From: CAZFOB01 sp964520325
GTDB lineage: Bacteria > Actinomycetota > JAICYB01
DNA length: 50,158 bases
Direction of reading: 5' to 3'
NCBI GenBank assembly: GCA_964520325.1
Contig: CAZFOB010000024.1
Span: forward strand, 1-50,158
The translations under genes and the position numbers were made by a program. The notes under the pieces were generated by a model, which worked only from the letters and a program-made list of their open reading frames with translations, was not told the DNA's origin and did no database searches. Positions 34,324 to 44,103 of this stretch are shown here, one piece after another; the stretch's first letter is position 1, and the number at the start of each line of letters is the position of its first letter.

Positions 34324-36213
34324 TTACCCCGCCGAAAGAGATCGTTTGTGTTTCTCGAGTTCGAGCAATTCTTCGAACAGTGCATCGTACGCGGCCGCAT
34401 CCCGGTCGGCGTCCAACGCTCGGAGCCGCGACTTCCGCTCCACTATATGCCGCTCGAGGGTGGAGACCCGCAAGCGCGAAAGCGTATCGACGGCCACGTT
34501 GCGGTCGGGAGTCTCACCGACGGACAGCTCGCTTATCACTTGCCGCACGTCGGCGTCCTGGAGACGCGACGTCATTCGCGCAACATCGATGACGCCGTGC
34601 TCTGACGCCTCGGCGGCGATCAAGCGAAACAACGACCGGTGTAACGGCAAGCTGAAGTCGTCCTCGGACGGCGCGACGTCGTCACCAGAAAACTCTTCAG
34701 TCAACAACGAGCCGAACGCGAGCAGCGCCCGGAGTGACTCACGTTCGATGCGGTGGGAGCCTGAGAGCGCAACCGCGGCAGGTGCGGCCTGCCCGCCGGG
34801 TGCACGCCTTCGCGGTGCCTTCTGTCCGGCCGCCTCGAGGGCGCGGCCGATCTCATAAGACTCCATGCCGGTGCGATCGCCCAGCCACAGTGCGTATTCG
34901 TGACGCATGAGCGAGTCGCCAACCTGGTTGAGGACGTCGATGCCGGCACGCACGGCACGCGCACGTCCATCCGGCGACTTGAGATCCGCCCCCTCGAGGG
35001 CCCTTCGGAGCAGGAACTCGATCAACGGCACCGCGTTGTCGATCACTCGCGTCACCTCGTCCGGCCCTTCCGCCCGGACGAAGTCGGCTGGGTCCTTTCC
35101 CTCCGGCAGGTTGGCGACGCTGACTTCGGGCAGCCACCCGCGTCCCACCGGAAGCCACGTCCCGCCGGAAGCGACCCCCAGGCCCCGGACGTCACCCCCG
35201 GGTGAATAGGCGCCGGCAAGCTCCTCGGTACGCTCCCGCGACATCGCCGCTTGGCCAGCTGCGTCGGCGTCCAGGCACAGGACGACTCGCACATCGCCGA
35301 AGCGCGTCGAGATCTCCTTCATGTGGTCTTCGGTGAGCGACGTGCCGCAGGTGGCGACGGTCTCGCCGATCCCGGACGCCTGCAGCGCAATCACGTCGGT
35401 GTAGCCCTCGACCACAACGAGGCGCTTGCGCTGCATGACATCGACTCGGGCCCAGTTGGTGCCGTAGAGGATCCGCGACTTCTTGAAGACTTGGGATTCG
35501 CGGCTATTGAGATACTTGGGTCCGTCTGGTGCCCCGGGGCCGCGGTGCTCGTCGGGAAGTACCCTGCCCCCGAGCCCCACCGCGCGGCCGCTCGGGTCGA
35601 AGATCGGGAACAGCACGCGTCCGAAAAACGTATCGCGCATGCCTCCTTGCTCACGCGTGGCAAGGCCGGACGCTTGGAGCTCGTCGCCGTTGAATCCGTT
35701 TCGCAGCATGATCGCCACAAGTGCGTCACGTCGCCAGCCACCGAATCCGATCTTGTACTTCTCTATGAGGTCCGCCGTGATACCGCGCGACTCGAGGTAT
35801 GCCCGCACCGGCTCGGCGTCACCCGCGGCGAGGAACTCCTGGTATCGCTCGACGGCGGCGTCCTGCAGCGCATAGAGCCGCGCTCGTGGTGATGGGGTCT
35901 TGCGTCCCTGCTGGAACTCACGCAACTGGACGCCGTACCGCTGCGCGAGGGCTTCGACGGCCTCACCGAACGAAAGGCTCTCGACCCTCTCGAGAAACGT
36001 GAAGACACTCCCGCCTTCGTGACATCCGTGGCAAAAATACACGCCCTTCTCGGGGTTCACCGTGAAGGACGGTGTCTTCTCCTGATGGAAGGGACAGAGT
36101 CCTTTCCAGTCGCGCCCGGCTTTGCGCAGGCGGACGTGATCGCCGATGACCTCGACGATGTCGGCGCGCTCGCGCACCTCGTCGATGTCGTCGTTGACGA
36201 ACCTCGGACTCAC
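34324..36213 (-). CDS. dnaG: DNA primase DnaG
   Basis: A 629-aa primase that makes RNA primers at the replication fork. CHC2 zinc domain (CPFHQEKTPSF ... CHGCHEGG, about residues 40-65), the catalytic TOPRIM fold (VVEGYTDVIALQASG; CLDADAAG), and a helical C-terminal DnaB-binding region. An insert rich in Gly/Trp (GLGVASGGTWLPVGRGWLPE) follows the TOPRIM acidic motif. GTG start with GAGG at 6 nt. Second gene of dgt-dnaG-rpoD. Confidence 0.97.
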   Translation of the reverse strand: MSPRFVNDDIDEVRERADIVEVIGDHVRLRKAGRDWKGLCPFHQEKTPSFTVNPEKGVYFCHGCHEGGSVFTFLERVESLSFGEAVEALAQRYGVQLREFQQGRKTPSPRARLYALQDAAVERYQEFLAAGDAEPVRAYLESRGITADLIEKYKIGFGGWRRDALVAIMLRNGFNGDELQASGLATREQGGMRDTFFGRVLFPIFDPSGRAVGLGGRVLPDEHRGPGAPDGPKYLNSRESQVFKKSRILYGTNWARVDVMQRKRLVVVEGYTDVIALQASGIGETVATCGTSLTEDHMKEISTRFGDVRVVLCLDADAAGQAAMSRERTEELAGAYSPGGDVRGLGVASGGTWLPVGRGWLPEVSVANLPEGKDPADFVRAEGPDEVTRVIDNAVPLIEFLLRRALEGADLKSPDGRARAVRAGIDVLNQVGDSLMRHEYALWLGDRTGMESYEIGRALEAAGQKAPRRRAPGGQAAPAAVALSGSHRIERESLRALLAFGSLLTEEFSGDDVAPSEDDFSLPLHRSLFRLIAAEASEHGVIDVARMTSRLQDADVRQVISELSVGETPDRNVAVDTLSRLRVSTLERHIVERKSRLRALDADRDAAAYDALFEELLELEKHKRSLSAG

Positions 36214-36228
36214 TCGATACCTCGTGGC

Positions 36229-37221
36229 CTAGTGGATGCCATGGGGAAGGAAGCGGTCAGCATACGCGCGGAGGGCGAACCGATCGGTCATGCCGGAGAC
36301 GTAATCGATGATGCGCTGGTCGGGGTCGTCGCTCGACTCGGTTGAAGGCAGATCTTCGGGGTGCGCGCGGTAGTGCGTACAGAGTTCTTGGAGCGCTCGT
36401 CCCGCTTTCTCCGCTTCGAAACGGGCCGGACCGAGGTAGACCCGCTCGAAGAGAAACGCACGAAGCTCAGCCATCGCTTCTGTGACGTCGGCGGGCATCG
36501 CGATCCCTTCGGCGATCGCACTCTCGTCGACCATCGCTGCGACCATCGTGTTCAGGCGGTCACCGTACGTGCCACCGAGGACGTCCTTCGCAGCAACCGG
36601 CAGATCGCGCTCAACGAGCACGCCGGCTCGGATCGCGTCGTCGACATCGTGGTTGATGTAGGCGATACGGTCGGACCACCGCGCCACCATGCCTTCAGAG
36701 GTCTGCGGCTCCGGCATGCGCCACGTGTGATTGAGGATCCCGTCGCGCACCTCCCACGTCAGGTTCAAGCCTCGGCCATCGTCCTCCAACTCATCTACGA
36801 GCCGGAGTGACTGACGGTTGTGCTCGAAGGGGCGACCCATCGCCTCACCGAGCGCCTCCTCGCCAACGTGGCCGAAGGGCGTGTGTCCGATGTCATGGCC
36901 CAGGCAGATGGCCTCGACGAGATCCTCGTTCAAGCGCAGCGCGCGGGCGATCGTGCGTCCGACCTGGGCGACCTCGAGGGTGTGGGTCAAACGCGTGCGG
37001 TAGTGGTCTGTCTCGGGAGCGAGGAAGACCTGAGTCTTGTGCATGAGGCGGCGGAAGGCCTTGGTATGCAGGATCCGGTCGCGGTCACGCTGGAAGCACG
37101 CCCGCAACCGATCGGGCTCCTCAGGGCGCTCCCGTCCCTTGCTGGACGCCGAGAGCGTGGCCCAGCCCGCGAGGGTCGCGGCCTCGATCTCCTCAGTCTG
37201 GACACGTGGAACCGGGCTCAT
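36229..37221 (-). CDS. dgt: deoxyguanosinetriphosphate triphosphohydrolase-like protein
   Basis: HD-domain dNTPase of 330 aa that cleaves dNTP to deoxynucleoside and triphosphate. The RRLMHKTQVFL segment, the metal histidine in LTHTLEVAQVGRTIAR, and the HD pair in LGHDIGHTPFGHVGEEAL are intact, plus IAYINHDVDDAIRAG. Located 15 bp before dnaG, a common bacterial arrangement. Confidence 0.95.
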   Translation of the reverse strand: MSPVPRVQTEEIEAATLAGWATLSASSKGRERPEEPDRLRACFQRDRDRILHTKAFRRLMHKTQVFLAPETDHYRTRLTHTLEVAQVGRTIARALRLNEDLVEAICLGHDIGHTPFGHVGEEALGEAMGRPFEHNRQSLRLVDELEDDGRGLNLTWEVRDGILNHTWRMPEPQTSEGMVARWSDRIAYINHDVDDAIRAGVLVERDLPVAAKDVLGGTYGDRLNTMVAAMVDESAIAEGIAMPADVTEAMAELRAFLFERVYLGPARFEAEKAGRALQELCTHYRAHPEDLPSTESSDDPDQRIIDYVSGMTDRFALRAYADRFLPHGIH

Positions 37222-37267
37222 GGCCTTCCCCCACGTCCGACTCTACGAGCGGCCGCCGACAGCCCGG

Positions 37268-38149
37268 CTAAGACGACGTCTCGGCGCCGCCGGCGAACGC
37301 CTCACGGTTGTAACCGGCGATGCCGGCAAGGATGTTCGCGAACTCCATCGGGATGACGAACTTCGTCGACTCAGAGGCGCCGAGAGCCGTCAGCGCGTCG
37401 AGGTACTGCAGGCCCATCGTCTTCGCGTCGATCCGGCTGGCCGCCGCGAACACCGTCTCGAGGGCTTGCGCGCGTCCCTCGGCCGTGAGGATCGCGGCCT
37501 GCCGCTCGCCTTCGGCGGTGAGGATCTGGGCCTGCTTGTCGCCTTCGGCGACGGTCACGGTGGCTTCGCGCTGACCCTCCGCCTCCGTGACCTGGGCGCG
37601 GCGCGTGCGCTCTGCCGACATCTGACGCGTCATCGCCTCCAGGACAATCGGCGGCGGGATGACCTCGCGGATCTCGACATTGGTGACCTTGACGCCCCAC
37701 CGTTCGGTGATCTCGTCGAGCTTGGTGCGGAGCAGCTCGTTGATCGCGTCGCGCTTGGCAAGCACATCGTCGAGTGACATGTCGCCAACCACCGAACGAA
37801 GCGTCGTTGTGGCGACATTCTGAGCGGACCCCGCAAAGTCCTCGACCTGGAGCACGGTGACGACGGGGTCGACGACTTTGTTGAAGATCACGAAGTCGAT
37901 CGAGATCGACGCGTTGTCCTTGGTGATCGCGGTCTGATGCGGGATCTCCAGGAACGACTCCCGGAGGTCCACCTTTACCACCCGGTCGATGATCGGGAAG
38001 ATCAGGACGAGTCCCGGCCCTCGAAGGCCCAGACTCCGGCCGAGCCGGAACAACACCAGACGCTCGTACTCACGGACGACCCGTATCGCCGTGGCGAGCA
38101 TGATCAGAACCAGAATGAGAATCACAGCAACGAAGATGATCGGCAGCAC
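37268..38149 (-). CDS. SPFH-domain (stomatin-like) membrane protein
   Basis: A 293-aa protein with an N-terminal membrane helix (IIFVAVILILVLIMLATAI) and a full SPFH/band-7 domain (VREYERLVLFRLGR ... MSLDDVLAKRDAINELL ... VEIREVIPPPIVLEAM) followed by a coiled coil (QREATVTVAEGDKQAQILTA). Such proteins form oligomers that organise membrane microdomains or protease complexes. GTG 38149 has GGGGAGG 7 nt upstream and lies 2 nt after the nfeD-like stop; the frame upstream of it overlaps that gene and is spurious. Pairing with NfeD is conserved in many bacteria. Confidence 0.92.
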   Translation of the reverse strand: MLPIIFVAVILILVLIMLATAIRVVREYERLVLFRLGRSLGLRGPGLVLIFPIIDRVVKVDLRESFLEIPHQTAITKDNASISIDFVIFNKVVDPVVTVLQVEDFAGSAQNVATTTLRSVVGDMSLDDVLAKRDAINELLRTKLDEITERWGVKVTNVEIREVIPPPIVLEAMTRQMSAERTRRAQVTEAEGQREATVTVAEGDKQAQILTAEGERQAAILTAEGRAQALETVFAAASRIDAKTMGLQYLDALTALGASESTKFVIPMEFANILAGIAGYNREAFAGGAETSS

Positions 38150-38151
38150 CG

Positions 38152-38607
38152 TTAAACCTCCCCCGAGAAACGATCGACGCGGAGCGTGAGCCCACGCTCG
38201 GCTACCACTTTCACTCGCGTCCCGGCCTCGATCCGCCCCGTTCCCGACTCTGCCGACCACTCTTCGGCGAGCACGCGGACGGTCCCAACCGGGTCGAGGT
38301 CGGATGTCGCGATCCCTATCTCCCCGAGCACCTTCGATGGCGTCTGCGCCGGAGTCCCGCGCAGACGGATCGCGATCACGGTCACGATCCCGATTCCAAC
38401 GGTTCCGGCGATCGCCACAGAGATGACTGCGCTTCGCGGGATGGCGACGTCGGTCCGGTCGTCGATCAAGAGCATGGTCGCCACGACGAAGCACACCACG
38501 CCGGCTGTTCCCGGGCCACCGAAGCCCGGCGCGAAGAGCTCGATAGCGATGAAGCCGATGCCCGCGAGAATGAGGACGATCGCCACCGTGGTTGCCACGC
38601 CTAGCAC
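38152..38607 (-). CDS. NfeD-family membrane protein
   Basis: A 151-aa protein with three or four hydrophobic segments and a C-terminal OB-like domain (GEIGIATSDLDPVGTVRVLA then GTRVKVVAERGLTLRVDRF), the NfeD fold. The signature IELFAPGFGGPGTAGV is in the first loop. It lacks the ClpP-like protease domain, so it is the short type. Adjacent to its usual partner, the SPFH protein. Confidence 0.88.
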   Translation of the reverse strand: MLGVATTVAIVLILAGIGFIAIELFAPGFGGPGTAGVVCFVVATMLLIDDRTDVAIPRSAVISVAIAGTVGIGIVTVIAIRLRGTPAQTPSKVLGEIGIATSDLDPVGTVRVLAEEWSAESGTGRIEAGTRVKVVAERGLTLRVDRFSGEV

Positions 38608-38642
38608 GATAGTCGGAGCGGTCGCCGGGTGTCCCGGGGGCG

Positions 38643-41384
38643 CTACTTGCTCGCGGCTTGCACCCCGCCGATCGCCGCCTGCGCCGCTGCCAAACGCGCG
38701 ATCGGAACCCGGAACGGAGAGCAGGACACGTAGTCAAGCCCGACCGAGGCGAAGAACTCGACCGAAGAAGGGTCTCCACCGTGCTCTCCGCACACCCCGA
38801 CCTTGAGCTTGGGGTTGGCCTGCCGTCCCTCGCGCGTCGCGAGCTCGACGAGACGGCCGACGCCGGTGCGGTCCAGAGACTCGAAAGGATTCACCTCGAG
38901 GATGTTCTTGTCCAGGTAATCGGACAGGAACTTGCCCTCCGCGTCGTCGCGCGAAAAAGCGTAGGTCATCTGCGTCAGGTCGTTGGTCCCGAAGGAGAAG
39001 AACTCCGCGTGCTCGGCGATCTCGGCGGCGACCAGCGCCGCGCGGGGGACCTCGATCATCGTGCCGACGAGATAAGGCACCTTGACCCCGGCTGCCTTCA
39101 TGACCTCGGTGGCCACAGCAACCGCTTCCGCGCGAAGAACCTCGAGCTCCTTGGGGATCCCGACGAGCGGGATCATGATCTCGACGCCCGGCTTGCCGCC
39201 CTTCTTCTTCAATTCGACGGCGGCTTCGATGATCGCGCGCACCTGCATGCGATACAGACCCGGCAGCACAAGACCGAGCCGGCAGCCACGCATACCCATC
39301 ATCGGGTTGGACTCTTCGAGCCGCTCGACCGCAGCGAGCAGTTTGCGACGCTCTGCTGATGCTTCCGAGATCGCACCGAGGTGGGTGATCTGCTCGGCGA
39401 TCCGCATCCCCTCGAGCTCCACCGCAAGCTCCTTCGATTTCGGAAGGAACTCGTGCAGAGGCGGGTCGAGCAGGCGGATCGTGACGGGCAAGCCGTCCAT
39501 CGCTTTGAAGATCCCGACGAAGTCACCGCGCTGAAGGGTCAGCAACGCCTCGAGCGCGATCTCCCGTTCGGCGTCGCTCTCAGCGAGGATCACCCGACGG
39601 ACTATCGGCAGCCGGTCGCCGAGGAACATGTGCTCCGTACGCGCGAGCCCGATGCCCTCCGCGCCGAACTGCCTCGCGCGCTTGGCGTCCTCGGGGGTGT
39701 CGGCGTTGGCCCTGATACCGAGCTTGCGAAATCCATCGGCCCATGTCAGCAGGGTCAAGAACTCCTTCGACGGCTTCGGCTCGACGAGCTTGACCTCTCC
39801 GGACACCACGACGCCGGACGTCCCGTCCAGCGAGATCACGTCGCCCTGCTTGATCGTGCGTCCGTTGGCCTCGAACCTCTTGGCGGCGTAGTCGATCCGC
39901 AGCGCATCGGCTCCGACCACGCACGGCTTGCCGGCGCCGCGGGCGACCACTGCCGCGTGCGAGGTCTTGCCGCCACGCGCGGTGAGGATGCCCTCCGCTG
40001 CGTACATCCCGTGGACGTCGTCGGGGTTGGTCTCGTCGCGGACGAGCACGACCTTCTCGCCGCGCTCCGCCCACTCGACAGCGGTGTCCGCATCGAGAAC
40101 GACCTTGCCAACCGCGGCCCCCGGGGAGGCGTTGATGCCCTTGGCGATCACGTCCGCCTTGGCGCCCGGATCGAATTGGGGGTGCAGTAGCTGGTCGAGC
40201 TGATCTGGCGTGACGCGTCCGATCGCTTCGGTTTTGGTGATGAGGCTGTCCCCGACCATATCGACGGCGATCTTCACCGCAGCCGGCGCCGTGCGCTTGC
40301 CGACTCGGGTCTGGAGCATGAACAGGATGCCCTGCTCGATGGTGAACTCGATGTCGCACATGTCGCGGTAGTGCTTCTCGAGCCGCTGCATGATCGCCAG
40401 GAGTTCCTCGTACACCTTCCTGTTCACTTTTCGCAGCGCCGACAGTGGCTCTGGGGTACGGATCCCCGCGACGACGTCCTCACCCTGAGCGTTCATGAGG
40501 AAGTCTCCGTACGCGCCGGACTTGCCACTGGCGGGATCGCGCGTGAAGGCGACGCCGGTGCCCGAGTCGGAGCCCTTGTTGCCGAAGACCATCGATTGGA
40601 CGTTCACGGCAGTGCCGAGCGCGTCGTCGATCCCCTCCTGCCTGCGGTACTCCTGTGCGCGGCGATTGTTCCAAGAATTGAAGACGGCCTCGATCGAGGC
40701 GCGCAACTGACGGGATGGATCCTGCGGGAATGGCTTGCCGGTTTGGTTCTCGATGATCGACTTGAACTCGTCGACGACGCGCCGCAGGTCGTCGGCGGTC
40801 AGATCGGTGTCTTTGATCTCGCCGGCCCTGATCTTCATCTTCTTGGCGCGCTTGAGCTTGGCTTCGTCGAGAGCGTCCTCGAAGACATCACCGGACAAGC
40901 CCATCACCGTCTTACCGAACATCTGGACGAACCGCCGGTAGCTGTCCCACGCGAAGCGCTCGTCGCCGGTCTGCTTCGTGAGCCCCTTGACGGAGCTGTC
41001 GTTCATCCCGAGGTTGAGAACCGTGTCCATCATCCCGGGCATCGAGAACATCGAGCCCGAACGCACGGAGACGAGCAGCGGGTCACCGGCGTCGCCGAGT
41101 TTGCGTCCCACCTTCTTCTCGAGTGACGCAAGGTGCTTGGCGACTTCGTCCATGAGGCCGCCCGGGATCTTGCCGGTCGCCATGTAGCTCCGGCAGGCGT
41201 CGGTCGAGATCGTGAAGCCACCGGGAACGGGAAGACCGAGGTTGGTCATCTCGGCGAGATTCGCTCCCTTTCCGCCGAGCAGGTACTTCATGTCCATCTT
41301 GCCTTCGCTGAAGCCGTAGACGAGCTTGGCCCTCGAGCCTTTCCTGCTTTTCGGGCCTTTCGGGCCTGGGACGCGCTTGGTCAT
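38643..41384 (-). CDS. ppdK: pyruvate, phosphate dikinase
   Basis: Interconverts pyruvate, ATP and phosphate with PEP, AMP and pyrophosphate. About 913 aa: ATP-grasp domain (LLGGKGANLAEMTNLGLPVP), the phosphohistidine loop GGKTSHAAVVARGAGKPCVV, and the PEP-binding barrel (GTNDLTQMTYAFSRDD; CGEHGGDPSSVEFF). I choose ATG 41384. A GTG at 41513, 4 nt after the preceding stop, would add a 43-residue Arg/Lys/Pro/Ala-rich tail of the same composition as the first 20 residues after the ATG, so the longer form is also plausible. Confidence 0.95.
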   Translation of the reverse strand: MTKRVPGPKGPKSRKGSRAKLVYGFSEGKMDMKYLLGGKGANLAEMTNLGLPVPGGFTISTDACRSYMATGKIPGGLMDEVAKHLASLEKKVGRKLGDAGDPLLVSVRSGSMFSMPGMMDTVLNLGMNDSSVKGLTKQTGDERFAWDSYRRFVQMFGKTVMGLSGDVFEDALDEAKLKRAKKMKIRAGEIKDTDLTADDLRRVVDEFKSIIENQTGKPFPQDPSRQLRASIEAVFNSWNNRRAQEYRRQEGIDDALGTAVNVQSMVFGNKGSDSGTGVAFTRDPASGKSGAYGDFLMNAQGEDVVAGIRTPEPLSALRKVNRKVYEELLAIMQRLEKHYRDMCDIEFTIEQGILFMLQTRVGKRTAPAAVKIAVDMVGDSLITKTEAIGRVTPDQLDQLLHPQFDPGAKADVIAKGINASPGAAVGKVVLDADTAVEWAERGEKVVLVRDETNPDDVHGMYAAEGILTARGGKTSHAAVVARGAGKPCVVGADALRIDYAAKRFEANGRTIKQGDVISLDGTSGVVVSGEVKLVEPKPSKEFLTLLTWADGFRKLGIRANADTPEDAKRARQFGAEGIGLARTEHMFLGDRLPIVRRVILAESDAEREIALEALLTLQRGDFVGIFKAMDGLPVTIRLLDPPLHEFLPKSKELAVELEGMRIAEQITHLGAISEASAERRKLLAAVERLEESNPMMGMRGCRLGLVLPGLYRMQVRAIIEAAVELKKKGGKPGVEIMIPLVGIPKELEVLRAEAVAVATEVMKAAGVKVPYLVGTMIEVPRAALVAAEIAEHAEFFSFGTNDLTQMTYAFSRDDAEGKFLSDYLDKNILEVNPFESLDRTGVGRLVELATREGRQANPKLKVGVCGEHGGDPSSVEFFASVGLDYVSCSPFRVPIARLAAAQAAIGGVQAASK

Positions 41385-41517
41385 CGTTGCTCTCTTCGCT
41401 TGTCGCGTCGCGATCGGCGTCGCTTTGGGCGGACGCTGTGCCGGCGCGCGTCGTGTTGTCGCACGCCGCGGGGACGTCTTGCGCCGCGGGCCTGATGGTT
41501 TCCTTCTCGCCACGTCT

Positions 41518-41931
41518 CTACGCCTTTCGTTCGAGTTCGCGGATGAGACGTGTGAGCGCGGCCAGAACCTTCTTGGTGATCTCCCAGTTGTCTTGGAGGA
41601 TCGCGAGGAAGTTCCAAGAGCTGATGGCAAGCGCTTTCACATGCGTCTCGGCGCGCACGGTCGCGCCGCGTGCTCCGCCCTCGAACAGCGCCATCTCACC
41701 GAAATACGACCCCGGACCGAGGTCGCTGATCTTCTTGTCGCCAACGAGAACGTCGGCCCTGCCCTCGGTGATGAGGAAGAACGGGCCGCCCGACTCCCCT
41801 TCCGTCACGATGTCCTGACCAGGTGAGTAGAGCTCATCACGGGCGGCGCCCGCGATGTCGTTGAGCTCGCCCTTCGACAGGTCCTGGAAGAGGGGTACCG
41901 ACTTCAGCACTTCTGCAGCGTTCTTGGCCAT
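41518..41931 (-). CDS. single-domain cyclic-nucleotide-binding protein
   Basis: A 137-aa CNB (Crp-type) beta-roll without a DNA-binding domain. LFQDLSKGELNDIA begins the fold, and the phosphate-binding cassette is GSYFGEMALFEGGARGATV, retaining the Gly-Glu and an Arg. A short C-terminal helix follows. It sits immediately upstream of ppdK, divergent from glyS. Its effector could be a partner protein; a link with PPDK is inferred from position only. Confidence 0.85.
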   Translation of the reverse strand: MAKNAAEVLKSVPLFQDLSKGELNDIAGAARDELYSPGQDIVTEGESGGPFFLITEGRADVLVGDKKISDLGPGSYFGEMALFEGGARGATVRAETHVKALAISSWNFLAILQDNWEITKKVLAALTRLIRELERKA

Positions 41932-42032
41932 CAGATCTCCTGACCCTGCACGCCCGCACTCATTGGGCGAAACGGAAGTCTCTATGTTGCCACGCCTGAA
42001 CAGCCTCGTTTCCTCCGATATCCTGGCGGGCC

Positions 42033-43358
42033 ATGAGCAAGGTCTCGATGGACACCATCGTCAACCTGTGCAAGCGCAGGGGCATCGTCCTGCCCAACTC
42101 CGAGATCTACGGTGGCCTCAGGTCCTCCTGGGACTACGGCCCGCTCGGCGTTGAGCTCAAGAACAACGTCAAGCGCGCATGGTGGCGCTCGATGGTCCAG
42201 CTCCGCGACGACGTCGTCGGCCTCGACTCGGCGATCCTGCTCTCCCCCCGCGTCTGGGAGGCCTCCGGCCATGTGGACGTCTTCACCGACCCCCTCGTGG
42301 AGTGCCTGAACTGTCACCAGCGCTTCAGGGCCGACCATCTCGAGGGCCCCAACTGCCCGAACTGCGGCCAGGGCAAGTTCACCGATCCGCGCAACTTCAA
42401 TCTCATGTTCAAGACGTTCGCCGGCCCCGTCGAGGACTCGGGCGCGGTTGTGTGGATGCGTCCGGAGACCGCGCAAGGCATCTTCGTGGACTACAAACAG
42501 ATCCAGTCGACCTCGCGCATGAAGATCCCCTTCGGCATCGCTCAGATCGGCAAGGCGTTCCGAAACGAGATCACGCCCGGCAACTTCACGTTCCGCACCC
42601 GTGAGTTCGAGCAGATGGAGCTCGAGTTCTTCGTCAAGCCGGGCTTCGACGAGCAGTGGCACCAAACCTGGATCGACGAGCGCAAAGCCTGGTACCTGCG
42701 CTACGGCCTGTCGGAGCTCAACATGCGAGTGCGCGAGCACGCCGCCGACGAGCTCTCTCATTACGCCAAGCGCACGGTCGATATCGAGTACGCCTTCCCG
42801 TTCACCGATTGGGGCGAGCTCGAGGGCATCGCGAACCGAACCGACTTCGACCTCAAGGCGCACCAGGAGAAGTCGGGCAAGGACTTGCAGTACTTCGACG
42901 ACGCCAATAACGAACGGTTCATCCCCTATGTGATCGAACCGTCGGCGGGCGCCGACCGTGCAACGCTGGCCTTCCTCATCGACGCCTACCACGAGGACGA
43001 AGCCGTTGCCGCCTCGGGCAAGACCGAGAAGCGCACCTACCTCGCGCTCCATCGCGACCTTGCGCCGATCAAGGCCGCCGTGCTCCCGCTCTCGCGCAAT
43101 GAGCAGCTCAGTCCGCTCGCGCGTGACGTCGCATCGTCGCTTCGTCCCCATTGGATGGTCGACTTCGACGACGCCGGTGCGATCGGCCGCCGCTATCGGC
43201 GCCACGACGAGATCGGAACGCCGTTCTGCGTCACCGTAGACTTCGACAGCCTCGAGGACGAGCAGGTGACGGTGCGCGAGCGCGACACGATGACGCAGGA
43301 GCGTCTTCCGATCAAGGAGCTCGTCTCCTACCTCGAAGAGCAGCTGCGTCCGGTTTAA
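42033..43358 (+). CDS. glyS: glycyl-tRNA synthetase (alpha-2 type)
   Basis: Class II synthetase of 441 aa. RGIVLPNSEIYGG and DYGPLGVELKNNVKRAWW are followed by a zinc-binding insert (CLNCHQRF ... CPNCGQ), the class motifs (RPETAQGIFVDYKQI; FRNEITPGNFTFRTREFEQM) and the anticodon-binding domain. The start is ATG with GGCGGG a few bases upstream. Divergent from the CNB gene and convergent with uppS. Confidence 0.97.
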   Translation: MSKVSMDTIVNLCKRRGIVLPNSEIYGGLRSSWDYGPLGVELKNNVKRAWWRSMVQLRDDVVGLDSAILLSPRVWEASGHVDVFTDPLVECLNCHQRFRADHLEGPNCPNCGQGKFTDPRNFNLMFKTFAGPVEDSGAVVWMRPETAQGIFVDYKQIQSTSRMKIPFGIAQIGKAFRNEITPGNFTFRTREFEQMELEFFVKPGFDEQWHQTWIDERKAWYLRYGLSELNMRVREHAADELSHYAKRTVDIEYAFPFTDWGELEGIANRTDFDLKAHQEKSGKDLQYFDDANNERFIPYVIEPSAGADRATLAFLIDAYHEDEAVAASGKTEKRTYLALHRDLAPIKAAVLPLSRNEQLSPLARDVASSLRPHWMVDFDDAGAIGRRYRRHDEIGTPFCVTVDFDSLEDEQVTVRERDTMTQERLPIKELVSYLEEQLRPV

Positions 43359-43363
43359 GGCGC

Positions 43364-44098
43364 TTACTCGACTCCGCCGAAGGTCCTCGTTCTGCGCTGA
43401 TATTCGGCGATGGCCGCGAACAATTGCTCACGGCGGAAGTCCGGCCACAGCACGTCGGAGAACAACAGCTCCGCGTACGCACCCTGCCACAGCAGGAAGT
43501 TCGAGATCCGCTTCTCGCCGGACGTGCGAATGATGAGGTCGGGGTCGGGCAGCTCCGGCGCATACAAGTACTTTCGGATGTGGTTCTCGGTGATCTTCTC
43601 GGGATCGAGCTCGCCTTTATCGACGAGTTTCGCGAGATGCCTCACGGAGTCGACGATCTCGGCCCAGCCCCCGTAGTTCAGCGCGATCGTCAGATTGAGC
43701 TTCTTGTTGGACGACGTCATGGATTCGGTTTCTTCTGCCAGCGCCACGAGCTTGCGCGGCACGCGGCGGTCGGAGCGCCGTCCGATGAAGCGCACGCGGA
43801 CGCCCTTCTCGTTGAAACCGTCACGCTGCTCGAGCAACCACTGCTGGTTGAACGTCATGAGGAAGCGAACCTCGGGGGACGGTCGGCGCCAGTTCTCAGT
43901 CGAGAACGCGTAGAGCGTGAGGTTCGCGAGGCCGATCTCGAGCGCGCCGTCGACGACATCTGCCACCGACTCGCCGATGCCGACGCGATGACCCTCCGTC
44001 CGTGGAAGACCACGAGCTTTGGCCCAGCGGCCGTTGCCGTCCATGATGATCCCGACGTGGCGAGGCAGCCGTCCGCGATCGAGCTTGGGGTGGCTCAC
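43364..44098 (-). CDS. uppS: isoprenyl transferase / undecaprenyl diphosphate synthase
   Basis: Cis-prenyltransferase of 244 aa making polyprenyl diphosphate for cell-wall lipid carriers. The catalytic segment is HVGIIMDGNGRWAKARGLPR, followed by AFSTENWRRP and the C-terminal PDLIIRTSGEKRISNFLLWQ and DVLWPDF. GTG 44098 is preferred: it precedes the conserved domain by 12 residues and lies 5 nt after the recO stop. The longer frame upstream is a recO shadow. Confidence 0.96.
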   Translation of the reverse strand: MSHPKLDRGRLPRHVGIIMDGNGRWAKARGLPRTEGHRVGIGESVADVVDGALEIGLANLTLYAFSTENWRRPSPEVRFLMTFNQQWLLEQRDGFNEKGVRVRFIGRRSDRRVPRKLVALAEETESMTSSNKKLNLTIALNYGGWAEIVDSVRHLAKLVDKGELDPEKITENHIRKYLYAPELPDPDLIIRTSGEKRISNFLLWQGAYAELLFSDVLWPDFRREQLFAAIAEYQRRTRTFGGVE

Positions 44099-44103
44099 AG
44101 CGG

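Noticed and set aside
42019..42024. TATCCT as a leaderless -10 for glyS
   Set aside because: Only 4 of 6 matches, and a GGCGGG Shine-Dalgarno-like sequence overlaps the proposed start region; too weak to list.
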